Assembly: GCF_000687145.1 (NCBI RefSeq)
Contig: NZ_JMFG01000006.1
Coordinates: forward strand, 62,001 to 126,000
Reading direction: 5' to 3'
Source of the DNA: Thermoanaerobaculum aquaticum
Lineage (GTDB): Bacteria > Acidobacteriota > Thermoanaerobaculia > Thermoanaerobaculales > Thermoanaerobaculaceae
Length of the DNA stretch: 64,000 nt
Below, one piece after another: positions 1-7,712 of the stretch. Each line of letters starts with the position of its first letter. The first letter of the stretch is position 1. The translations under genes were made by a program, and so were the position numbers. The notes under the pieces were generated by a model. That model saw only the letters and a program-made list of their open reading frames with translations, searched no databases and was not told where the DNA came from.

Positions 1-31
1 CGCCTTCCACCAAAGGCTTTTCAAAGCGCAC
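1..31 (-). CDS. Possible N-terminus of an SfsA-like protein (partial)
   Basis: On the minus strand a GTG at 31 opens a frame reading VRFEKPLVEG before the window edge. This resembles the start of SfsA-family proteins, which usually begin M-x-F-x-x-PL. Only ten codons are visible and I see no ribosome binding site, so a chance match is possible. It would be transcribed divergently from rpmE. Confidence 0.25.
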   Translation of the reverse strand, partial: MRFEKPLVEG

Positions 32-94
32 GGGCCAGTGTAACCCAGCGGCAGCCGCCGTTCCGAGCCAAGGCCAGAACGCCAAGTTGCGCGT

Positions 95-123
95 TTGCAT
101 CCTTGGCGCGAGGCTGCTACACT
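95..123 (+). promoter_or_regulatory. Putative sigma-70 promoter of the rpmE operon
   Basis: A -35-like TTGCAT (95-100) lies 17 bases before a -10-like TACACT (118-123), about 30 bases upstream of the rpmE start. The -10 matches 4 of 6 consensus bases and the -35 is weak. Nothing else promoter-like is visible in the 157-base leader. Confidence 0.4.
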
Positions 124-157
124 CACCATCCCACCGCGAGGTGGGCCGGGAGGTGTT

Positions 158-361
158 ATGAAAGAGGGAATTCATCCACCGTACTACGAGGTGGAGGTGC
201 ACTGCGCGTGCGGGAACACCTGGAAAACCCGCTCCACCAAAAAGGAGCTGCGGCTGGAAATTTGCTCGGCGTGCCACCCGCTGTTCACCGGCAAGCAGAA
301 GTTCGTGGACTCCGCCGGTATGGTGGAGCGCTTCCAGCGCCGTTACGGCAAGAAGCAGTAA
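158..361 (+). CDS. rpmE: 50S ribosomal protein L31
   Basis: Ribosomal protein L31 of the large subunit, 67 residues, a normal length. It carries the zinc-binding cysteine set of the C+ type: C16, C18, C36 and C39 (CAC...CSACH), followed by the family's [12 protein letters not shown] segment. The ATG at 158 is preceded by GGGAGGTG, so it is preferred over the in-frame upstream ATG at 95, which would add 21 non-conserved residues. It is followed by prfA, the common bacterial order rpmE-prfA-prmC, so ribosome and translation-termination functions are probably co-transcribed. Confidence 0.95.
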   Translation: MKEGIHPPYYEVEVHCACGNTWKTRSTKKELRLEICSACHPLFTGKQKFVDSAGMVERFQRRYGKKQ

Positions 362-424
362 CGGGACGGAAAGCTCGAGCGTCAGGGCGGCGGTGTGACC
401 CTGGCGCTCGTGGTGTTTTTACCC

Positions 425-1513
425 ATGAACGACCTTCTCCCCAAGCTTGAGGAAATCGAAAGGACCTTCCAGGGCCTGCAAGAAGAGCAGGCTTCCCCCG
501 AGGTTTTGGCCAACCCCGAGCGCCTGGCCGAGCTTTCCCGCAAGGTGGCGGAGCTGGCGCCGGTGGTGGAGTCCATCCGCGCCTACCGCAGCTTGCGGGA
601 AAGGCAAGCGCAAGCCAGGGCCATGCTGGCCGAGGAAAAGGACCCCGAGCTTCTGGCGCTGGCCGAGGAGGAGCTTTCCCAGGTGAACGAGGCGCTGGAG
701 CAAGCGGAAGCCGAGCTCAAGCTCATGCTCCTCCCCGCCGATCCCCACGACAGCCGCAACGTCATCCTTGAGGTTCGCGCCGGCACCGGCGGACAGGAAG
801 CTGCGCTTTTTGCCGGCGAGCTTTTGCGCATGTATTTGCGGTACGCGGAGGCCAAGGGCTGGAAGGCAACCATTACCGAGCTTTCCGAGGCCGACCTGGG
901 CGGGGTGAAAGAAGCGGTGGTGCTCATCGAGGGACGGGGCGCCTACTCCCGCTTGAAGTACGAGTCCGGCGTCCACCGGGTGCAAAGGGTGCCGGTCACC
1001 GAGGCTTCTGGCCGCATCCACACCTCAGCAGCCACGGTGGCGGTGCTCCCGGAAGCCGAGGACGTGGAAATCCAAATTGACCCCAAGGAGCTGCGCATTG
1101 ACACCTTTTGCTCGTCGGGCCATGGCGGTCAATCGGTGAATACCACGTATTCGGCGGTGCGCATCACCCACCTCCCCACCGGCATTGCCGTTTCCTGCCA
1201 GGATGAGCGCTCGCAAATTCAAAACCGCGCCAAGGCCATGCGCATCTTGAAATCCCGGCTTCTGGAAATCAAACAGCGGGAGCAGCAGGAAGCTTTGGCA
1301 GCACAGCGGCGCTCGCAGGTGGGCACCGGGGACCGCTCGGAAAAGATCCGCACCTACAACTTCCCCCAGTCCCGGGTCACCGACCACCGCATTGGCCTCA
1401 CCGTGTACCGTCTGCAGGAGGTTTTGGACGGGGAGCTGGACCTCATCCTCGACCCGCTCATCGCCCACTTCCAGGCCGAGCGCTTGAAGGAAGAGCTTGC
1501 CGCTTCGGCATGA
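425..1513 (+). CDS. prfA: Peptide chain release factor 1 (RF1)
   Basis: RF1 reads UAA and UAG stop codons and triggers release of the nascent chain. The protein has 362 residues, typical of the family. The catalytic GGQ is at about residues 234-236 in the context SSGHGGQSVNTT. The stop-recognition tripeptide region reads RVPVTEASGRIHTS, with PVT in place of the common PAT. The start at ATG 425 (MNDLLPKLEEIE) fits family alignments; an in-frame GTG at 395 would add a hydrophobic decapeptide not expected of RF1. No strong ribosome binding site precedes 425, so the start is less certain than the identity. The gene overlaps the next by ATGA. Its methylase, PrmC, is two genes downstream. Confidence 0.96.
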   Translation: MNDLLPKLEEIERTFQGLQEEQASPEVLANPERLAELSRKVAELAPVVESIRAYRSLRERQAQARAMLAEEKDPELLALAEEELSQVNEALEQAEAELKLMLLPADPHDSRNVILEVRAGTGGQEAALFAGELLRMYLRYAEAKGWKATITELSEADLGGVKEAVVLIEGRGAYSRLKYESGVHRVQRVPVTEASGRIHTSAATVAVLPEAEDVEIQIDPKELRIDTFCSSGHGGQSVNTTYSAVRITHLPTGIAVSCQDERSQIQNRAKAMRILKSRLLEIKQREQQEALAAQRRSQVGTGDRSEKIRTYNFPQSRVTDHRIGLTVYRLQEVLDGELDLILDPLIAHFQAERLKEELAASA

Positions 1514-1932
1514 AACCCTGGAAAAACCTCCGCATCTTGCAGGAAGGAAAGTTCGTCTTGGGGGCCGCCGCCGCCGGCTGCGTGGTAGGCGCGGTGGCTG
1601 CGCTCATGGTGCCGCCGCTCCCCTGGGTGACGCCGCCCCTTTCCCCGGCTGCACAGGTAACCGTGCGCATCGCCCACGGGGTGGGGTTGGGGTGGTGGGC
1701 CGGCCTGTTTTGGGCTGTCTTTGCCGTGCTCCTGGCCCGCTCCCAACCGCAACGACCCGAGGTTTCCGCCTTGCCCACGCTGGGGCTCTGGGCAGCAGCG
1801 GCGGGGCTTTTTACGCTGGCGGTTTTTGTGCTCTTTGGCTTTTCCGCCCAGGTGAGCTTGCTTTCCAGCTTGATACTGGCGCTGATTGCCACCCGCGTGG
1901 GCCTTTTTTGGGCTTGTCGTGACCATCGCTGA
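1510..1932 (+). CDS. Small integral membrane protein, unknown function
   Basis: A 140-residue protein I do not recognise. It has about four hydrophobic segments (roughly residues 17-37, 55-75, 90-110 and 113-132) and no signal peptide or catalytic motif that I can identify. Its ATG overlaps the prfA stop (ATGA), and its last codons overlap the likely GTG start of prmC, so it is translationally coupled inside the release-factor operon. Low-complexity Ala/Gly/Leu helices are typical of small inner-membrane proteins. Its position between prfA and prmC says little about its role. Confidence 0.8.
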   Translation: MKPWKNLRILQEGKFVLGAAAAGCVVGAVAALMVPPLPWVTPPLSPAAQVTVRIAHGVGLGWWAGLFWAVFAVLLARSQPQRPEVSALPTLGLWAAAAGLFTLAVFVLFGFSAQVSLLSSLILALIATRVGLFWACRDHR

Positions 1933-2755
1933 GCTTTTGGCCGAAGCTCGAGCGCTGCTCAAACCCCGGGAGGGGATGCTCTTCCCCGAACGGGAAGCCC
2001 GGGCCTTTTTGGCCTGGCTTTTAGGCAAGGACGAGGCCTTCGTGCTGGCCCACCCCGAGCACCAGGTCCCCGAAGCGCTCGTCATCCGCTTTCGGGAAAT
2101 GGTGGCGCGGCGGGGAAAGGGCGAGCCGTTTCACCTCATCGTGGGCTTTTGCCCCTTTTTTGGCCGGGAGTTTGCGGTGGCCCCTGGGGTCCTCATCCCC
2201 CGGCCGGAAACCGAGCTTTTGCTCAGCGCGGTGTTGCGCCTGCCGCTTCCCCCCCACCCCAGGGTCCTGGATGTGGGCACCGGCTCCGGGGTGCTGGCGG
2301 TGAGCTTGAAATGCGAGCTCCCCAAGGCCACGGTGGTGGCCAGCGACGTTTCCTGGCAAGCCCTGCACCTTGCCCGCAAAAACGCGGACAAACACCAGGT
2401 CACCATTGGATTGGCCCTCGCCCATTTGGCCAGCGCCTGGCGGGGCCCCTTTGACCTGGTGGTGGCCAACCTCCCCTACCTTCCCGAGGCCATGCGCCAC
2501 CGCTTGCCGCCGGAGCTTGCCTTTGAGGATCCCCGGGCGCTTTTTGCGGGAGAGAACGGGCTTACTCTGGTGCGGTCTTTGATCCAGGATTTGCCCCGCC
2601 TTCTGGAGGCCCGCGGCTTTGCCGCCCTGGAGCTGGGGGAAGGGCAAGCCTCTGTCCTGATCTCGGCGCTCCCTCCCCAGCTGGAGCCACAGGATGTGGT
2701 GTACGACCTCCGCGGCGTGGAGAGAGTTTTGCTGCTGCGGAAAAAGCAGCGCTAA
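1919..2755 (+). CDS. prmC: Release factor N5-glutamine methyltransferase
   Basis: PrmC methylates the glutamine of the GGQ motif of RF1/RF2 using SAM. The SAM-binding loop is VLDVGTGSGVLAVSL, and the substrate-binding (N/D)PPY motif appears as NLPY in VVANLPYLPE, a variant at the second position. The GENGL segment near the C-terminus is also typical. I take GTG 1919 as start (278 residues). An upstream frame opening at 1886 would run through the preceding gene and adds hydrophobic residues that look like its membrane helix read in another frame. It overlaps the upstream gene by 14 bases. Its partner prfA lies in the same operon. Confidence 0.92.
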   Translation: MTIAELLAEARALLKPREGMLFPEREARAFLAWLLGKDEAFVLAHPEHQVPEALVIRFREMVARRGKGEPFHLIVGFCPFFGREFAVAPGVLIPRPETELLLSAVLRLPLPPHPRVLDVGTGSGVLAVSLKCELPKATVVASDVSWQALHLARKNADKHQVTIGLALAHLASAWRGPFDLVVANLPYLPEAMRHRLPPELAFEDPRALFAGENGLTLVRSLIQDLPRLLEARGFAALELGEGQASVLISALPPQLEPQDVVYDLRGVERVLLLRKKQR

Positions 2756-2761
2756 CGCGAG

Positions 2762-3535
2762 CTAGCGATTGCCCGGCACCGGCAGGTTTCCCCCTTGGAA
2801 AACCTTGAAAAGCTCAGCAGGAAAGGGCAAAGGCTGGCCATTAATGGCGCGTACCGGCACAACCCCGGAAAGGGACGACGTGAGAAACGCGCCCCCGCAG
2901 GCCAAAAGCTCATCCAGGTGAAAGCGAGCTTCCCGCACCGGCCATCCCCGCTCCCGCAGGAACGCCATGCAGTAGCCGCGCAGCACGCCGGGGAGGGCCA
3001 GGGGCGGGGCGGGAGGGGTGAGCACCTCACCGTCAAAAACCGCAAAGATGTTGGCGGTGGCGGTTTCCCGCACCACCCGCTCGTGAGCGTAAAACAAAAC
3101 CCCGTCAAAACCTGCGGCGAGCGCCTGACGGTGCAAAACCTGGGCGGGCCCCACGCTGGTGGTCTTGTGGGGGGTCAAAGGGTGAGCCGGGAGCAAAGCG
3201 GTGGTCAGGTGCGCGCCGCGTTCCCGCAGCGTTCGTGGCACGGAAAAGCGCGTGGCCCAGACCACCGCTGCGCGCCGCGGGTAAAACCACACCACCCGCA
3301 GCGCCGCCGGGCCGGAAGCCAAACCGCACGCCAAAAGCAAGCGCCGGACCGCGCCCTCATCGGCCAACTCTGGGGAACTGGCAAACAGCTCCTGGGCCGA
3401 GCGGGAAAAACGCGCAGCATGCGCCTGCCACAAGAGCGGCTGGCCGTCCTGGCAGCCCACGGTCTCGTAAAGCCCCAGGCCCTGGTACACCTCCTGCGGG
3501 CGAAACCGTGCGATGCCCCGAGTTTCTGCCCACAT
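2762..3535 (-). CDS. pabC: Aminodeoxychorismate lyase-like class IV aminotransferase
   Basis: Fold-type IV PLP enzyme, probably 4-amino-4-deoxychorismate lyase, which makes p-aminobenzoate for folate. The 257-residue protein has the glyLYETV N-terminal segment, the PLP-lysine region HKTTSVGPAQVL and the ETATANIFAV motif typical of this fold. ATG 3535 (MWAETRGIARF) lies 24 bases after the pabB stop; the longer frame to 3643 runs into pabB and is unlikely. Adjacency to pabB favours PabC over branched-chain or D-amino acid aminotransferases, which share the fold. It converges on prmC with a gap of only 6 bases. Confidence 0.87.
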   Translation of the reverse strand: MWAETRGIARFRPQEVYQGLGLYETVGCQDGQPLLWQAHAARFSRSAQELFASSPELADEGAVRRLLLACGLASGPAALRVVWFYPRRAAVVWATRFSVPRTLRERGAHLTTALLPAHPLTPHKTTSVGPAQVLHRQALAAGFDGVLFYAHERVVRETATANIFAVFDGEVLTPPAPPLALPGVLRGYCMAFLRERGWPVREARFHLDELLACGGAFLTSSLSGVVPVRAINGQPLPFPAELFKVFQGGNLPVPGNR

Positions 3536-3558
3536 GCGGCGTCCTACCAGCAGAAAGC

Positions 3559-4692
3559 TCAACTCTCCACCCCCAGCGCTTGAAACCAGCTTCGCACCTT
3601 TTCCCGGGTTTCCTGCTCTTCCCGCTGGGGCTCGGAATCCCAAACGATGCCGGCCCCGGCATGGAAGTAAAGCCTTCCGCCCGCCACATACCCGGTGCGG
3701 ATGGGCATGGCCAAGGTAAAGTCACCGCTCGCTTGAAAAACCCCAAAGGCGCCACAATACACGCTACGAGGCACCGGCTCCAGCTCAGCAATACGCTGGC
3801 AGGCCGCCAGCTTCGGCGCGCCGGTGACGCTGCCCCCGGGGAAGGTAGTCTGCAGCAAGTCCCGAAGGCTTGTGCCTTCCCGCAGCTCGCCGCGCACCAC
3901 TGCTTCCCGGTGCACCACGTCCCGGGTTTGCACCGGCCGCCACGGCGCAACCACCTGCACGCTCCCGGGCTCACACACCCGCCCCAGGTCGTGGCGCACC
4001 AGATCCACGATCATGGCCAGCTCCGCTTGCTCTTTTTCTCCTGCCCTGGCTGGTTGCTCCCCCCACCAGGTGCCCTTAATTGGCCAGCTTTCCACCACCT
4101 GCCCCTGGCGTTTGAGGAAAAGCTCAGGGGAAAGACCCAAAAGCGCCCAACCCTGCTCCTGGTCCTGGAGGAAAAAGGAAAAACGCGGTGGGAGCTCACC
4201 GGCGAGCTGCTGGAAAAGACCGGCGGGATCGCCCGAAAACTCAACCTCCCAGCGGCGGGTGAGGTTGACCTGGTACACCTCCCCCGCGCCAATGGCGTCC
4301 CGGATCGCCTCCACCCCCTGGCAAAACTCCTGCGAACTCAAAGAGCAATGTAGCGAGTCTCCGGGGGCAAAAGACTGCGGTTGGTTTTCTTCAACATCCT
4401 GCAAATCCACCAACGCCCACCAGGCCAGCGGCAGCGGGGCAGGCTCTTGGCAAACGGCCACCAGCGGGTCCAGGTACGGCGCAAACTCGTAAGCCAAAAA
4501 ACCCAGGGCCACGTGCGACCCACTGGTGAGTTCCCTCTCCAAAACCGTTACCAGATCATCCACCGCCGTTTGTCTTCCGGCTGCCTCGTAAGACCCCTGC
4601 CCATCCCGAACGTACAGCACCGCCGCAGGCTCCGCCCGTAAGACGCGCCCCCTACCCCCAAACCCCGGCCCCAATCCAAACCGAACCCGCAC
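3559..4692 (-). CDS. pabB: Aminodeoxychorismate synthase component I
   Basis: PabB adds ammonia to chorismate to give 4-amino-4-deoxychorismate, the first step toward p-aminobenzoate. The 377-residue protein carries the chorismate-enzyme signatures PIKGT (lysine of the PabB active site), MIVDLVRHDLGRV, and FPGGSVTGAPK. It lacks most of the variable N-terminal extension, so it is at the short end of the family. The start is GTG 4692, preceded by GAGAGGA. It is followed by pabC. No glutamine amidotransferase (PabA) lies in the window. Anthranilate synthase component I is related, but PIKGT and the pabC neighbour favour PabB. Confidence 0.92.
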   Translation of the reverse strand: MRVRFGLGPGFGGRGRVLRAEPAAVLYVRDGQGSYEAAGRQTAVDDLVTVLERELTSGSHVALGFLAYEFAPYLDPLVAVCQEPAPLPLAWWALVDLQDVEENQPQSFAPGDSLHCSLSSQEFCQGVEAIRDAIGAGEVYQVNLTRRWEVEFSGDPAGLFQQLAGELPPRFSFFLQDQEQGWALLGLSPELFLKRQGQVVESWPIKGTWWGEQPARAGEKEQAELAMIVDLVRHDLGRVCEPGSVQVVAPWRPVQTRDVVHREAVVRGELREGTSLRDLLQTTFPGGSVTGAPKLAACQRIAELEPVPRSVYCGAFGVFQASGDFTLAMPIRTGYVAGGRLYFHAGAGIVWDSEPQREEQETREKVRSWFQALGVES

Positions 4693-4736
4693 AGCAAAAT
4701 CCTCTCACAGTCGCACCTTGAGGCAAGGAGGGTAAA

Positions 4737-5435
4737 ATGCGCGCTTGGACAAGGTTCGTGCTGGTGCTTGGGCTTTTGGTGGCTCCCGCCTTCACTTGCG
4801 AAATTCGGGTGGGCGGCGACCCTATCCAGAAGGAGTACTACCTGTCCGTCCCGTTTTTTCGTCAAGCATGCGACCTCTGCTGTGCCGCTGCTGCCATTCA
4901 GATGCTTCAGGGGTACTGTCAGCAGCCTCTGCAAGGTCAATTAGAGATCCTAGGGCTGATCGGGGGCTCGCCGGCCGGCGGTGCGTGGTGGCCCCAAATT
5001 GCCGACGGGGTCAACCGACTCACGTGCTTCAGTGGAGCAAGCGTTTCCTATTACGGTGCCGGCGATCCCCTTCAGCTTGAGCTAGCGGTCACGGAACAAA
5101 TTGCCAGCGTTGTCTGGTACTCCCCCCACCGGCCCGTGCTCCCGCAAGCACCCTTAAACCATGTGGGTGTGCTGGTAGGGGGCAGCGCCGTGGAGTCGGG
5201 TCTCAAACTGTGGTGGAACTCGGTTCTTTACCACGATCCTGCGTCCGGACCGCAGCCCTTACCCGCGCACGAGTGGCTAAGCAGAAATTGGTTCAACCAA
5301 GAAGACTGGGCACTTGTGCAAATTGTTCCCAAGGGCGTGCAGCTGCCCGTGGCCCAAAGCCTGTGGGAGGAGTACCGCGGTTATGTGGAGTTGTGGGACG
5401 GCGAGGGCTTCGAGCCGCCCTTTGAAAACCTTTAG
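4737..5435 (+). CDS. Secreted C39-like cysteine peptidase domain protein
   Basis: A 232-residue protein with a signal peptide (hydrophobic residues 5-20). It shows the pattern of C39-like papain-fold peptidases: Q43 for the oxyanion hole, C49 in CDLCCAAAAIQM as candidate nucleophile, H142 in NHVGVLVGG and D167 in YHDPASG. The extra cysteines C45 and C48 next to the nucleophile are unusual. It probably acts in the periplasm or outside the cell; the substrate is unknown. AGGAGGG precedes ATG 4737. It is followed after 10 bases by another secreted protein, so the two are probably co-expressed. A non-catalytic use of the fold cannot be excluded. Confidence 0.7.
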   Translation: MRAWTRFVLVLGLLVAPAFTCEIRVGGDPIQKEYYLSVPFFRQACDLCCAAAAIQMLQGYCQQPLQGQLEILGLIGGSPAGGAWWPQIADGVNRLTCFSGASVSYYGAGDPLQLELAVTEQIASVVWYSPHRPVLPQAPLNHVGVLVGGSAVESGLKLWWNSVLYHDPASGPQPLPAHEWLSRNWFNQEDWALVQIVPKGVQLPVAQSLWEEYRGYVELWDGEGFEPPFENL

Positions 5436-5445
5436 GAGGGTTGCC

Positions 5446-6387
5446 ATGAAAGCTTACGTGTTTTGGACTTGTTTGGTTGCCGTTTCCGCCTTCGGGCAAC
5501 AGCCTGACTATTGCCCGCCGCCGATGGCGAAAGAGTGGGCGGCAAAAAAAGCAGCTATCCTGAAAGCAAGAAAGGGTGATAAGCATTACCTTCCCAAACC
5601 TTTCCCCAAAACCGAAGAGGATTTTCGGGTAGATGTTCGGTACTCGTGGTTCAAGTGGTTTTATCCTTTTGCCAAGAAAGAAAGCGACGTGCGCGCGGAG
5701 GACCGGGAGATTTTCTCGGCGCTTATTACAGACGCCTTCGATGTGGAAATCATCCCTGTCATCAACTGGCGCGGGACGATTTGCCAAGACAAGCTTTACC
5801 TGGTGAGGCTTTACCGGCAAGCCGCGCCAACGCAAGCGCGCTTCGCCCCGGAAAACTTTCTGGCCTCCATCCGGCTAGATGAGACCGGCGAAGTCGCGGG
5901 CTACGCTTACTTTCCCAAGGAGCTTGGGTTTCTTGGGCAAAAGGGCAACAGGACAACCCTGGAGGATCGCCTCAAGCTCTGGCCCCAAGACTTTCGTGAA
6001 CACGAGGGGCGGGTGAAGCGAAAGTTTGGGTTGGATGCGCGCGCGGTTGGCTACGTTGCCATTGTGCTTCCGGGCGACTACTGCGACGTGATTAACCCTT
6101 GCGTGCTTTTGGATGTCCAGGGCCAGCGTTACCTTTACTTGGTCCACTGGATACCGGAAAGGGAAAGGCTTTACAAGCTCGATGCCAACCCGAGACTTGT
6201 AACCCGCGAGGAAGTTGAGGCCCTAGGAGGGGAACGCCCTGACCCGTCTGTAGTGTTTCACAAGCTCTTCCAGCAGACGGGGCGGTGGCCAGCACCTTGG
6301 GGCTACGACTCTCGGGGGAAACCGTTGTTGATCCTGCTGGAGGAAGGTGTACCACCGCGCCTTGGCGAAGAAAACGAAAAACCGTAA
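5446..6387 (+). CDS. Secreted protein of unknown function
   Basis: A 313-residue protein with a short signal peptide (MKAYVFWTCLVAVSAFGQQ). I do not recognise a family. The mature part is rich in aromatic and basic residues, with several cysteines (for example TICQDK, GDYCDVINPC) that could form disulfides. ATG 5446 follows a strong TAGGAGGG; the frame opening at 5314 lies inside the preceding gene. It is the second gene after the C39-like peptidase and may be its substrate, inhibitor or partner, but this rests only on position. A hairpin terminator follows. Confidence 0.7.
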   Translation: MKAYVFWTCLVAVSAFGQQPDYCPPPMAKEWAAKKAAILKARKGDKHYLPKPFPKTEEDFRVDVRYSWFKWFYPFAKKESDVRAEDREIFSALITDAFDVEIIPVINWRGTICQDKLYLVRLYRQAAPTQARFAPENFLASIRLDETGEVAGYAYFPKELGFLGQKGNRTTLEDRLKLWPQDFREHEGRVKRKFGLDARAVGYVAIVLPGDYCDVINPCVLLDVQGQRYLYLVHWIPERERLYKLDANPRLVTREEVEALGGERPDPSVVFHKLFQQTGRWPAPWGYDSRGKPLLILLEEGVPPRLGEENEKP

Positions 6388-6423
6388 CAGCAGGCTCAGT
6401 GCGCAAGCGAAAGCGGAAAAGTG

Positions 6424-6461
6424 GCCGGGGGTTTGCCCACGGGCAGCCTCCGGCATTTTTT
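6424..6461 (+). terminator. Rho-independent terminator after the secreted-protein pair
   Basis: The outer arms GCCGG (6424-6428) and CCGGC (6450-6454) enclose an inner TGCCC-AC-GGGCA hairpin. A run of T (6456-6461) follows. It sits between the convergent plus-strand pair and the ABC permease operon. Confidence 0.6.
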
Positions 6462-6473
6462 GAATGGCGGAGT

Positions 6474-7712
6474 TTACCCCCGCATGGCTTCGACCGGGCT
6501 TAAGCGGGAGGCCTGGCGGGCCGGCCAGAGGCCGGAGAAAAAGCCCACAGCCACCGCAAAACCAAAAGCAAAGGCTAGGCCCGCGGGGGAAGGGGGCAAA
6601 CCCGCCTCGAAGGCGCTGGAAGCCATGCGGGTCACCAGAAGCCCCAAAATGACCCCCGAGGCAGCGCCCAAAAGCGAAAGGGATGTGGACTCGGCCAGCA
6701 CCTGGGTGAGGATCGCTTGATCGGAAGCGCCAATGGCCTTGCGGAGGCCAATTTCGTAAAGCCTTTCCGCCAGGGAAATGCGCAAAACCGAGTAAATCCC
6801 CACGCCACCCACCAGCAGGGAAATGCCGGCAATGGCAGCAAGCACGATGGTCCAGTTGCGTAGGATCACGCGGATTTCCTTTTCCGCCCGCAACATTTCG
6901 TCGGCAACGTTTTCCACCTCGAAGTCGTCAATGCGGTTGTGGGAGCGGCGGATGATCCTTTCGATTTCCGCCTTCACCGCTGCCAACTTGTCCTTGCGGT
7001 CGGTGCGCACGGTGATGAGGTTGACCTCTTGCCCGCCGGATAGGTAGGCGCGAAAGGCCGAAAGCGGAATGAGGATGCCCTCCATTTCCCGCCGGGTCCA
7101 GCCGGAGTTGGCAAAGCGGTTGCCCAGTCTCTCTTCCACGCCAATCACCTGAAACGGCACGTCCCCCACCTTGACGGTTTTCCCCACCGGGTTTTCATGG
7201 CCAAAGAGGCTGGTGGCCAGCTCCGCCCCCAGCACCGCCACCCGGCGGGCAGCTTCTTCGTCCCCCTGGTGGAAGAACCTGCCGCGTTGCACCTGGCGGT
7301 CGTGCACCTGGGCGTAGGAAGCGGTGACCGCGTACACCTGCACCCGCTTGGACACGCTTCCGGCCTGCACCACGCGATCGGCAAGCCGTACTGCCGCCAC
7401 CGCCGCGAGACTCTCGCCCTCGCTGGCCAACGCCTGGGAGTCCCGCAGGGCCAACCCCCGGCTTTGAAACGCCTTCTTTTGCCCCAAAAGCGACTGCGGC
7501 CGCTGGGCGCTCACGAACATCACGCCGTCAAAGCCCAGGCCCCGCACCCCCGACCACACCGCTTCCCGCACCCCGGCCATGAGCGTCATGAGCACCACCA
7601 TTGCCGCGGTGCCCAGGGTGACACCGGTAAGGGTAAGCCCCGAGCGCAGTTTATGCGCCCACACTTCCACCAGAGCCGAGCGAAGGCTTTCGGAAAGGGA
7701 AAGCCGCATCAT
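6474..7712 (-). CDS. MacB/FtsX-type ABC transporter permease (second)
   Basis: A 412-residue permease with one N-terminal transmembrane helix (LTGVTLGTAAMVVLMTLMAG), a large periplasmic MacB-PCD-like domain and three C-terminal helices ending in ARQASRLSPVEAMRG, the usual end of the FtsX/MacB permease domain. Such systems use ATP to move substrates from the periplasmic side (lipoproteins, antibiotics, peptides) rather than across the inner membrane. ATG 7712 overlaps the stop of the previous permease. With the upstream permease it forms a heterodimer candidate. The substrate cannot be read from the sequence; a macrolide or lipoprotein export role is only a guess. Confidence 0.88.
   Translation of the reverse strand: MMRLSLSESLRSALVEVWAHKLRSGLTLTGVTLGTAAMVVLMTLMAGVREAVWSGVRGLGFDGVMFVSAQRPQSLLGQKKAFQSRGLALRDSQALASEGESLAAVAAVRLADRVVQAGSVSKRVQVYAVTASYAQVHDRQVQRGRFFHQGDEEAARRVAVLGAELATSLFGHENPVGKTVKVGDVPFQVIGVEERLGNRFANSGWTRREMEGILIPLSAFRAYLSGGQEVNLITVRTDRKDKLAAVKAEIERIIRRSHNRIDDFEVENVADEMLRAEKEIRVILRNWTIVLAAIAGISLLVGGVGIYSVLRISLAERLYEIGLRKAIGASDQAILTQVLAESTSLSLLGAASGVILGLLVTRMASSAFEAGLPPSPAGLAFAFGFAVAVGFFSGLWPARQASRLSPVEAMRG

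Noticed and set aside
61-123. Sigma-54 promoter TTGGCGCGAGGCTGC upstream of rpmE
   Set aside because: GG and GC are nine, not ten, bases apart, and a housekeeping gene would not be expected under sigma-54.
3235-4353. 372-residue plus-strand frame antisense to pabC and pabB
   Set aside because: It is the mirror of two well-supported genes and contains no domain pattern.
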